Part shown: positions 1 through 6,296 of the stretch, one piece after another
Position numbering within the stretch: position 1 is the stretch's first letter
Layout of the letters: every line of letters starts with the position of its first letter
NCBI GenBank assembly: GCA_000934385.1
Contig: KN880924.1
Span: 1 to 10,379 of the forward strand
Direction of reading: 5' to 3'
From: Cylindrobasidium torrendii FP15055 ss-10
Lineage: Eukaryota; Basidiomycota; Agaricomycetes; Agaricales; Physalacriaceae
Length of the DNA stretch: 10,379 bases
Program-made: the position numbers and the translations under genes
Notes under the pieces: model-generated
What the model saw: the letters and a program-made list of their open reading frames with translations, nothing else
What the model was told of the DNA's origin: nothing
The model's database searches: none

Positions 1-344
1 CTACTTAGTGTATCGCGATTTGGCTGTATGTACGTTCCATCTGTATTATCTAGATTTTTTTGGCCACAGTCCCAAATAGGTGTATTATTAAATATTAGGG
101 TTCATTTGCCGGCGTTGGGCTTGTATTACTCAGCAGCTTTAATTGTAGCTTTTAGGTTTACTCCCGAAGGCCGTGGCAATGGTCCGGGAAGCCTGGACCG
201 TGTACATATAAGGCAGGTCCAGGGCAGTTGGAATAACAGCAGAATGATACCATTTGGCTGTGAGAACAACAACGGCATTTGGAAAATCGCCCGCTGGAAT
301 CAACAACAGAAATTTAGCATAGCCTGCAGCTAGGGGTGTGGAGG
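1..344. other. Leader or upstream region with no convincing gene
   Basis: I see no convincing gene in this AT-richer stretch. An open plus frame at 28-333 and a minus frame at 139-489 have no recognisable protein character and are treated as chance. The stretch holds a TATA-like motif near 203-210 inside an inverted repeat (listed separately). It does not resemble the LTR at 3725-3934, so the 5' LTR of the element is not here. An in-frame TAG at 315-317 reads TTTAG and could be a splice acceptor for an upstream exon, because the frame of the ORF starting at 345 is open from 318. Confidence 0.5.
192..223. repeat. Perfect 8-bp inverted repeat flanking a TATA-like motif
   Basis: CCTGGACC at 192-199 is the exact reverse complement of GGTCCAGG at 216-223. 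The 16-bp spacer contains the TATA-like ACATATAAGG. A third half-site, GGTCC, lies at 181-185. This lies about 120 bp before the first ATG at 345, so it could be a core-promoter operator or a hairpin in a leader RNA. The function is inferred; only the repeat itself is seen. Confidence 0.5.
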
Positions 345-1103
345 ATGCGTATACACCACTCAGCCGAACCGAAGGAACGCTCCGCGCTACTACGGGCAAT
401 AGAGAGGCCGGGACCCTTACCTCCGTTTGCTGATTTCGCAATACCGGGAGACTTCGAGGAATGCGGCATCCTACCCCCCACCACGACATTCAGCCACGCC
501 CCAGAGTACTTCGCAATAGGGCTGAATGCATTGTGCTCAGTTCCTTCTCCTTCCCCTACATTGGTTCGCTATGAACTCAGAATCAATCAGAACTTCGCGC
601 TGGAGTTCTGGAGTCCTAACGCTTGTACGGGGCGCAACTCGGTCGACTGGAAGTTTAGGCCGTTCTTCCCAGGTTCACGGCCGAGTTTGGAATTAGGCGA
701 ACCGTTGCCCCATTCCGGTATGTTTGCTACCGGAACGCAGGGACGTTTCGACTATACCCTCGTTCCTCAAGTCTTCGAAGCCGAGCGCCCTTGGCGAGGC
801 TTCATACTGTGCTCACACGCCGCTGGTGCTGCCGGACCAGACCGCCCCCTCGCGTTTCCCGAATACCTATCCGTACTGGACTCGCTCTCGAGTGACGACA
901 AGGAACTATCCGCGTTGGGATCGTTGGGAACGCCACTACTGGCTTGTCTCCTCTTGCGAGCCAAGGAGTTGCGAGAAACCGGACCTCGAAATTCAGTACA
1001 ACTCCACTATCCCAGCCCCGATCCAGGACAAGGATTTTATGGAGTTGGCAGACAAGCTGGTGTTTGCGGAATTGGTTGCACGACACGGGTCTCTTATGGC
1101 TAG
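345..1103 (+). CDS. Retroelement internal ORF, first segment, function unknown
   Basis: This frame is open from 318; the first ATG is at 345 and the stop TAG is at 1101-1103. I do not recognise the product. The first roughly 210 residues look protein-like: mixed hydrophobic and charged, proline-rich near the start, with a Leu/Ala-rich helical stretch encoded near 840-975. After about base 981 this frame loses protein character, while the +1 frame acquires a convincing helix-rich sequence. The real product therefore probably passes into the next segment at about 981. I found no credible intron there: no well-formed donor/acceptor pair has the required length (one more than a multiple of three). 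A single-base indel is the simplest reading, and programmed +1 frameshifting is possible. No zinc knuckle is present, which argues against a classical Gag. Confidence 0.4.
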   Translation: MRIHHSAEPKERSALLRAIERPGPLPPFADFAIPGDFEECGILPPTTTFSHAPEYFAIGLNALCSVPSPSPTLVRYELRINQNFALEFWSPNACTGRNSVDWKFRPFFPGSRPSLELGEPLPHSGMFATGTQGRFDYTLVPQVFEAERPWRGFILCSHAAGAAGPDRPLAFPEYLSVLDSLSSDDKELSALGSLGTPLLACLLLRAKELRETGPRNSVQLHYPSPDPGQGFYGVGRQAGVCGIGCTTRVSYG

Positions 1104-2157
1104 AATGAAGGAGCTCACAGCATTCTGTCGTTTCGCGGAGATTTACCCACCGCAGGGTCTACGAGCCTGGTTAGCAGGATCTCCGCGCAAGGAACTCACG
1201 TCGCCGAGTCCCTTCGCCGTTCCCCAGTTTGTAGGCTGTTGGGCTCATCAGGCTTCTCAAGCCGAATTTACCTTTCTCGTGCACGCTCGAGTACCGGTCT
1301 ACGTTATCGGTATGCTGGGCAAGGACGCCAACGTACCCCGGCTCACGCAAGCGTACCGTCTGGATCGCGAATTAGAGCAATACCTGTGTCGCGATCGCGT
1401 CAATCGCGTAGGTTCTCAATCCTTACGACCGGCCAACATCCCGGAAAGGATTCTGCGAGACCAGTCGCACGAAATTCGTCTCATCGACGACCTCGGAACT
1501 CAGGCGCAGCAAACATCCATCAGGGTACGGACTATCGACAAGCAGCTTCCGTATGAGCTTTCCACGCGCGGTCAACCTAAAAGGGTCGAGGGCGAAAACC
1601 TTGTCCTGGAATTAAAACCTGTCGGACGCTACGGGAAAGACGAACTCCTTCCAGTCCCTTCCGCCAGCTTATACAAACTGGACGACCAGACCACGGAGTG
1701 CTTCCGAGCCCCCGCTGTGAGCAACGAGAAGCAAGGGGGCGCGTGGGAAGGATGGATGGAGACGGATGAGGACCCTCGCCCTCCAGGAGAGCGCGAAGGA
1801 AGGATCCTGATTCTGCTAAGTGGCAAGAGAAGCTGGGAGAGTGCGCTGGAGAACCCTGGAGCTCTGGCATTATACGACCGCCAAAACAAACGTCGTATGA
1901 TCGTGTATTCCCCATACAAGAAGGTGCAGGGACAATGCTGGAAGGCCGAATTGTTTGGGATGCCAGCGCCTTTCCTCACTCGAGTTCGAGAAAATGTCGG
2001 ATTAGCAGGAAAGAAATCGTATTCGACAGCAAAAGATTCGCCGTCAGCTTGGGTCTACTTCATGCTCGTCTCCTGCGCACACCAACAACACTATGTTCGT
2101 CCTCCCGTCGGCACGGCAGTTCCAAGGTTTACCTCCTATCGCTTCGACTCTACGTAG
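724..2157 (+). CDS. Retroelement internal ORF, middle segment, function unknown
   Basis: This frame is open from 697 to a TAG at 2155-2157, but its first part (to about 981) is rich in W, R and Y and looks out of frame. From about 982 it reads as a plausible protein: an acidic, helical region (D-K-D-F-M-E-L-A-D-K-L-V-F-A-E-L-V), a tryptophan/histidine block followed by a V-P-V-Y-V-I strand, then charged sequence with an acidic proline-rich insert near 1755-1800. The helix block followed by a V-P-V-[YF]-V-like strand faintly recalls uncharacterised agaricomycete proteins I have seen near retroelements; that is recollection, not a match. The coding sequence may end at 1923 and splice through an 82-bp intron (1924-2005, donor GTGCAG, branch-like CTCAC, acceptor TTAG) into the next segment in phase. 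Otherwise it runs on to 2157. Confidence 0.4.
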   Translation: MLPERRDVSTIPSFLKSSKPSALGEASYCAHTPLVLPDQTAPSRFPNTYPYWTRSRVTTRNYPRWDRWERHYWLVSSCEPRSCEKPDLEIQYNSTIPAPIQDKDFMELADKLVFAELVARHGSLMARMKELTAFCRFAEIYPPQGLRAWLAGSPRKELTSPSPFAVPQFVGCWAHQASQAEFTFLVHARVPVYVIGMLGKDANVPRLTQAYRLDRELEQYLCRDRVNRVGSQSLRPANIPERILRDQSHEIRLIDDLGTQAQQTSIRVRTIDKQLPYELSTRGQPKRVEGENLVLELKPVGRYGKDELLPVPSASLYKLDDQTTECFRAPAVSNEKQGGAWEGWMETDEDPRPPGEREGRILILLSGKRSWESALENPGALALYDRQNKRRMIVYSPYKKVQGQCWKAELFGMPAPFLTRVRENVGLAGKKSYSTAKDSPSAWVYFMLVSCAHQQHYVRPPVGTAVPRFTSYRFDST

Positions 2158-3685
2158 CGCCGAAACCACCATTCGGGGTTCAACCTCGTCACTACAGATT
2201 GGTCGACAACTTTCGCCGCGGAACTCCTCCTCCCAGGCCGCTTATAGCGCTAGGAAAGATCCTTGGGGACAAGACGAACCGATGGGTGTACTCGTGTACG
2301 AGGAGCAGAAGGAGGTTGATTATGGCCTCGACGAGGATGTCATCATGGAGGCAACGACAGCCAGCAGCTCGCGCGCGCTGACGCCTGACCCACCACCTGC
2401 GTTCACTACCGGCGCTCCCTCAAAAGGAGATCAGGTTATGAATGAGATTCCCCTCGCCTCCTACCCCAATTCGGTCGGCTTGCCTCAGAATCGCTACCAA
2501 CATGGTGCGGAGAAGGCTAAGAGAAGTCAAGGAGCGCGACCAGCACAAAAAACAGTCGCTCCGGAGTCGTCAAGGCAGGACGGGACAGGCAGCCCACCGA
2601 GCAAGTCTACAAGTTCGCCAGCGGCCGCTAGTAGCGCTGCTAAAGAACTTGGGACTGGCAGACAAGCGGAAGCTAGGGAGCCGTTATTCGTCGCGGTTTA
2701 CGGGTATCCTCAAGAGCTCCAGCTGAATCGGTTGAGCATCAAGAATGCTTACGCTCTGCTGAACTCCTTATTCTGCCGTAGCAAAGAGGGAGGGTCGTGC
2801 GCCATAGATCGGATCGTAATCGCTCGACTCGCCGCAGTAGAAGAGTGCGAAATACTCGTCGAAACGAGGCGACACTCCTCCGCAGGGACACTGCTGGGCA
2901 CCATCCAGTTGGCTCAGTGGCCCATACCTCGAGAACCAGGAGAGCCGGAGAGTGGCCACTTGCGAGCAAAGGCCATTTTGCATGACCGTTTTGAAAATGC
3001 GTGGAGGAGAGCGGAGAGCGCTCCGCAGTGGAGGGACTCTCAAATGGTCATCCTCAAGCTACCAACCTACCCATCCTTCTTGTGTCTCTTCGACAAGGAT
3101 CCAGAGTGCGACGTATCGAGGCTCCCAACTCTTGGACTAGGGGAGGTTACTACGGAGGAAATTCGTAAGACCAGCCGAGCGCAGGGCATCCAAAGGGTCT
3201 GGCGCGGATCTAGCCTCGACTGCTCAATCCTGGAATCGGACATGTGCCCGGGAGGTCAGTTCGTCCTACACATGCAGAAAGGTTTCGCGGACGAACAGAT
3301 GGTCGAAGGAGCGAAGCCCACCGCGAGAGGTCGTGCAGGCGGAAGAAGGAGGCAGCTGGAAGCAGCACTGGAGAACGTAGCAAGGAACCAAGAGGCTATC
3401 GAGCGAGGGCTGGGCGTCAGAATCAATATGGCGTTGTCTCAAGCGATAACGCAGGACGATTCAGCAACGAGGTCGGAAACTCACCTCAGGGGATCGAACG
3501 CTACTTCCACTCCTAGGCCCACGCTGGAAGCCCGCATGCAGGACGAGGAAGCTCGAGTAGGTCGCAACCGGCTCGCGGAGGGATTGGGAGTCAATATGCC
3601 AGGTACAGGAGTGTCGAGGACCCTGGAGGAACGACTGGGCGAAGGCACGCGAGAGCAGAAGCGTAGGCGCCTGACGCAGGACTAA
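2093..3685 (+). CDS. Retroelement internal ORF, last segment, nuclear-type basic C terminus
   Basis: The first ATG is at 2093 and the stop TAA is at 3683-3685 (530 aa). The frame is open from 2006, immediately after a TAG that could be a splice acceptor. The first roughly 190 residues are disordered (Ser, Gln, Pro, Thr). A compact domain follows, encoded around 2680-2925, with alternating strand and helix (F-V-A-V-Y-G-Y-P, then L-S-I-K-N-A-Y-A-L-L-N, then I-D-R-I-V-I-A-R, then C-E-I-L-V-E). Near 3330-3410 is an Arg-rich patch followed by a probable coiled coil. The C terminus repeats an E-G-L-G-V-N-M-like motif and ends in a basic K-R-R-R cluster that could be a nuclear signal. No database family is recognised. 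The position just before the PPT and LTR links it to the retroelement. Confidence 0.5.
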   Translation: MFVLPSARQFQGLPPIASTLRSAETTIRGSTSSLQIGRQLSPRNSSSQAAYSARKDPWGQDEPMGVLVYEEQKEVDYGLDEDVIMEATTASSSRALTPDPPPAFTTGAPSKGDQVMNEIPLASYPNSVGLPQNRYQHGAEKAKRSQGARPAQKTVAPESSRQDGTGSPPSKSTSSPAAASSAAKELGTGRQAEAREPLFVAVYGYPQELQLNRLSIKNAYALLNSLFCRSKEGGSCAIDRIVIARLAAVEECEILVETRRHSSAGTLLGTIQLAQWPIPREPGEPESGHLRAKAILHDRFENAWRRAESAPQWRDSQMVILKLPTYPSFLCLFDKDPECDVSRLPTLGLGEVTTEEIRKTSRAQGIQRVWRGSSLDCSILESDMCPGGQFVLHMQKGFADEQMVEGAKPTARGRAGGRRRQLEAALENVARNQEAIERGLGVRINMALSQAITQDDSATRSETHLRGSNATSTPRPTLEARMQDEEARVGRNRLAEGLGVNMPGTGVSRTLEERLGEGTREQKRRRLTQD

Positions 3686-3712
3686 ATCAATAACTACTCA
3701 ACGTCTATACGT

Positions 3713-3724
3713 GAGGGGGGGCAC
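3713..3724 (+). promoter_or_regulatory. Polypurine tract (plus-strand primer site)
   Basis: GAGGGGGGGCAC directly abuts the TGTGA start of the LTR, 27 bp after the ORF stop. In LTR retroelements an RNase H-resistant purine run at this position primes plus-strand DNA synthesis. Seven consecutive G residues next to the LTR edge fit this well. Confidence 0.7.
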
Positions 3725-3934
3725 TGTGATAGGACGGCGATGCCACCGGCCAGCTCGGCTCCTTCGGCTATCACCGATCGCATCACGGACAGACTTTCAG
3801 ACGCGTCGCATACAGTAGTTTAGTTTGTACGGTCATCATCATTTTATCATTTGCAAATCAACTGCCCAAAGTTTCCTTATCTACGTCGCGCCCGCTGAGC
3901 ACTCGTGTAACGGCTCCCGGACACGCCGGTCACA
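3725..3934 (+). repeat. 3' LTR (210 bp)
   Basis: The repeat starts TGTGATAGG and ends CCGGTCACA, giving a 5-bp inverted terminal match (TGTGA/TCACA) inside the canonical TG...CA ends. It is preceded by a polypurine tract and followed by unrelated sequence. The length is at the short end for fungal Ty3-type LTRs. The GC-rich tail (TGTAACGGCTCCCGG) resembles the R-U5 end of such LTRs. No second copy is in the window, so the boundaries rest on motifs and not on alignment of two LTRs. Confidence 0.7.
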
Positions 3935-4231
3935 GTGTCGCCGCCTACGCGTTATAAGGCCTTCCACACGTGCTTAGGCGCTCTACCGAATCCGAGGCAT
4001 CCCTGGACTCTTACACCAATTGACTGGGCTAGCTTGTCATGGCGTTGGAACTTCAGGTACTCAATTATCTCTAATAACTGAATGTTCTTCTCATGCCTCA
4101 CCTTGCAGTGTTCTCGGGTGCCGTTCGAGCCTTTGACTATCGGATTTAGTTGTCGATGCAGGTGACGCTTCTTTGACCATAAACCCCGCACCTCATCTTA
4201 CACATTTGACAGCATCTCCTCATACTCCACC
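3935..4231. other. Intergenic sequence between LTR and Plavaka fragment
   Basis: I see no gene that I can support. A 79-codon minus-strand frame (3952-4191) has some protein-like character (K-N-I-Q-L-L-E-I-I-E-Y-L-K-F) but no recognisable domain, neighbour or splice structure. The last bases before 4232 (CTCCACC) make a good fungal start context for the next open frame. Confidence 0.4.
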
Positions 4232-5175
4232 ATGTCCACAACCGCTCTGTTTGCATGCTTCAACCCTGACTGTGACAAGGTATACACCATCCATGGCCAC
4301 CTCCTCAGCCACTGTGGACAGGCTCCGGCGTGCGGCTGGTGGCTTCAGCACGCCAAAGAGATTCACGCTGGCAAGCAACGCGAGGAATCCGCCGTTATAA
4401 CCCCAGGCTCCATCCACGGCATGACCGCCGCGCACTTTGCACCGGACGAGGAAGATGAAGACGATGGTATTGACTACCAACAAGTCCCACCATCCGGTAA
4501 CACTAGTGACCAAGATGTTCCTATGGACGAGCCAGTTGCCTCTTCAAGCGCTGGTGATTCAATGGAGCCGCTAGCCGACGACGACGGATTCGATGAAGAG
4601 AGAGGATGCCGCGCGAGAAAGCCTCCTTGCAGATTGGATCGATAAGCAAACGGAACACGACGATCTGTTCAACATCTCCCAGCCTGGTATTGCCATGGTC
4701 CTGGACCAACAACCTTACGTTCTCGTCTTGGCAAGATGATCGGGGCAAGAGCTTGTTTCTTTGACAGCCTGGGCGATGAAGATGGAGGGTGACTTGACAA
4801 CATTATTGAGGAGCATCCAACGGCAGGAGCGACTCTTACGATGTCCTCCAAACTCTACGAACGATGGGAGGCACTTTTTGGCACCGACCGTCTTCCGCAG
4901 AAGCAGCAGAAGGACAGCAGCGGCTCACCGGATTTGGAGAGCCGCCTGTACTATCTGTTCGCTTCGCAGCTGGACTGGGAAGTTGCACATTGGATGGTCA
5001 ATGAAGGAATAGGACATGGGTCATTCAATCGGTTATTGGAAATCAAAGGGGTGCGTGCATTCACAGATTGGTCAAAGGTATTCTGACAGGTACTCCAAGG
5101 TTCGTAGGCCACTCATACAAGACTGATGCACTACATCGTTGCGCCGTCTCAAATAACCTGGCCAAAGGTTGCTGA
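4232..5175 (+). pseudogene. Truncated, frameshifted Plavaka-type transposon protein (N-terminal part)
   Basis: The reading begins at an ATG in strong context (4232) and runs open to 4645. The N terminus has a Cys/His cluster (C9, C14, H23, H27, C28), like the single finger at the start of many Plavaka transposase proteins, then an acidic linker. At about 4600 the protein character moves to the +1 frame (4605-4739, A-D-W-I-D-K-Q-T-E-H). It then returns to the first frame after a TGA at 4790, with E-E-H-P-T-A-G and, from 4841, L-Y-E-R-W-E-A-L-F-G and L-D-W-E-V-A-H-W ... G-H-G-S-F-N-R-L-L-E-I-K-G-V. Those blocks match the conserved start of Plavaka (CACTA-related) proteins of agaricomycetes as I remember them. 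A TGA stops this frame at 5084-5086. A faint continuation, S-Y-K-T-D-A-L-H, is seen in another frame to 5175. The catalytic core is absent, so this is a dead fragment. Confidence 0.7.
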
Positions 5176-5282
5176 CAATGTTCTGGTAAGGATTCCATAT
5201 ACATACATAGTCTCCCGTGTATGAAGCATAAACCACGTCCAAACATTCATCTCAGACAATCCCGCACTATTCTCCGCTGACC

Positions 5283-5761
5283 ATGTCATCCCCAACAACA
5301 GTCAAGCGCCTGACATCGAATGAGGCCTCGAACCAGAAGAGCTTCTTTCGCAAGCAGCTGTCTCTTTCCGTAGGCAAGTCGGTTGGGAAGGCTGGCCCAA
5401 CGCCCAAGGTTATTTCGGTTGAGGAGTTCGCACAGGATGGATACAGCAAGTTCTATCGTGGTCCTGGCAAGGTGCATCCCGTCCCCAAAGATTTTGTTGG
5501 AACATGCGCCATCATGGTATGTACTGTATTTCGATATGTCTCGGCCTTGCTAACACAGTATAGAGGAATATTGCCGGTGGGCTTACGAGTAACAACCCGT
5601 CAAGCAATACAGGTTTCTGGGAGGCTCTCGAGACCACCATACAGAAGAAGGTCGATGTTAGCCCAAAACGAAGTGGCGACGATATGGATACTCGAGTCTC
5701 CAATACGTGTCTTACAGCTTTCCTTACGCTCCTTTTGTTTTACCGTCTACACTGTACATGA
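5283..5761 (+). CDS. Small two-exon hypothetical protein with hydrophobic C-terminal tail
   Basis: Exon 1 is 5283-5516 and exon 2 is 5564-5761, giving 143 aa. The 47-bp intron has donor GTATGT, a perfect branch site CTAAC and acceptor TATAG. Splicing is in phase 0 and moves from A-I-M to R-N-I-A-G-G, which reads better than the unspliced frame. The start is ACC-ATG-TC. The protein has a Lys/Ser-rich N terminus, a central F-Y-R-G-P-G-K-V-H-P-V-P-K-D-F-V-G-T block, a G-F-W-E-A-L helix and a final hydrophobic stretch (F-L-T-L-L-L-F-Y) of tail-anchor type. I do not recognise the family. An additional 5' exon (5126-5185) joined through a 70-bp intron (5186-5255, donor GTAAGG, acceptor CTCAG) would extend the same frame by 29 residues. 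It abuts the transposon fragment and could itself be transposon-derived. Confidence 0.55.
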
Positions 5762-6296
5762 AATATCCGTTCATTTTTGACCCTTTTTTGTCCTGCACAA
5801 TTGGGCTCACCTGCTAGGTATAGGTATAGGTATAGGTTGAGGTACAACTACTAACATCTCCCTGAAAGAGAGTAGTAGCCTCGCGGGTTAACCGTCCGGC
5901 AGCGGATCTCCCACGACCTGTGCTTCCAATCCAGTGCGTAGCTTCATTGAAGGAAACCAATGAAGGACTCATGCGATTGGAGACGATAGGGAAAAAATGC
6001 ACATGCCATCCATCCGCTGGCAAGGGCACTACTCGCCGGCTCCCCTTAGCATGCTGAAGACCCAAACATAAATGATTATAGTTTCAATTTATCGCCAACA
6101 CCAGGAGGACTTAGCAAAGTAGCACATTCAGGCATATGGGAGCAGCTCATCCAAGCAGTGTCAATGCAGTCAATTTTTTTCTAGCGATCCCGACATGTAG
6201 TCCCCGTCGCCCAGATGTAAAGATCCTAACGCTTCACCATCTTGGGCCGGACCCAGAGGTCCTGGCACGCTAGAAGGCAATACAAATGGAAACTTT
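5762..6296. other. Intergenic region between two convergent genes
   Basis: This stretch should hold the 3' ends of both the small plus-strand gene and the large minus-strand gene. It contains pyrimidine runs (5775-5790) and the TAGGTA repeat listed separately. An 83-codon minus-strand frame at 5814-6065 has no recognisable domain, and its end is the hexamer repeat read as a Tyr-Thr alternation, so I do not call it a gene. No tRNA-like A/B box pair was found. Confidence 0.4.
5815..5838 (+). repeat. Hexamer tandem repeat (TAGGTA)3 TAGGTT
   Basis: Three exact TAGGTA units are followed by one TAGGTT unit. It resembles a degenerate telomere-type hexamer but is short and could be an ordinary microsatellite. 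Confidence 0.85.

Larger units (their letters stand above)
345..3934 (+). mobile_element. Right-hand part of an LTR retroelement with unusual internal ORFs
   Basis: A chain of plus-strand reading frames ends at 3685. It is followed closely by a G-rich polypurine tract (3713-3724) and then a terminal repeat with TG...CA ends (3725-3934). This order of internal region, PPT and 3' LTR is the standard right end of Ty3-type and other LTR retroelements. The left boundary is not visible: no second copy of the LTR is found, so the element either starts before base 1 or has lost its left end. No reverse transcriptase (no Y-x-D-D block), RNase H, integrase H-H-C-C or D-D-E, or protease motif can be seen. 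The element may be non-autonomous (a large retroelement derivative), or these ORFs may occupy the position between pol and the 3' LTR. The 5-bp target duplication cannot be tested without the left end; the bases after the LTR are GTGTC. Confidence 0.6.

Noticed and set aside
1..330. 5' LTR of the retroelement
   Set aside because: No similarity to 3725-3934 by eye, no TG...CA ends and no primer-binding site.
28..333. Plus-strand 101-codon frame at the left edge
   Set aside because: AT-rich, no domain, no good start context; it ends just before the better ORF at 345.
139..489. Minus-strand 116-codon frame
   Set aside because: Overlaps the start of the plus-strand retroelement ORF and has no recognisable protein features.
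1577..1979. Two overlapping minus-strand frames
   Set aside because: Antisense to the more protein-like plus frame in GC-rich coding sequence; typical shadow frames.
1935..2381. Plus-strand third frame of 148 codons across the junction of the middle and last ORFs
   Set aside because: It could be a bridging frame, but it is rich in Arg, Ser and Leu without order, and it is not needed if the 82-bp intron is real.
3952..4191. Minus-strand 79-codon frame after the LTR
   Set aside because: Somewhat protein-like, but no domain, splice sites or neighbour supports it.
5880..5950. Possible tRNA gene (GGGTTAACCGTCC resembles a B box)
   Set aside because: No matching A box or acceptor stem pairing at the right spacing.
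5814..6065. Minus-strand 83-codon frame
   Set aside because: Its C terminus is only the translated hexamer repeat and the rest has no recognisable domain.
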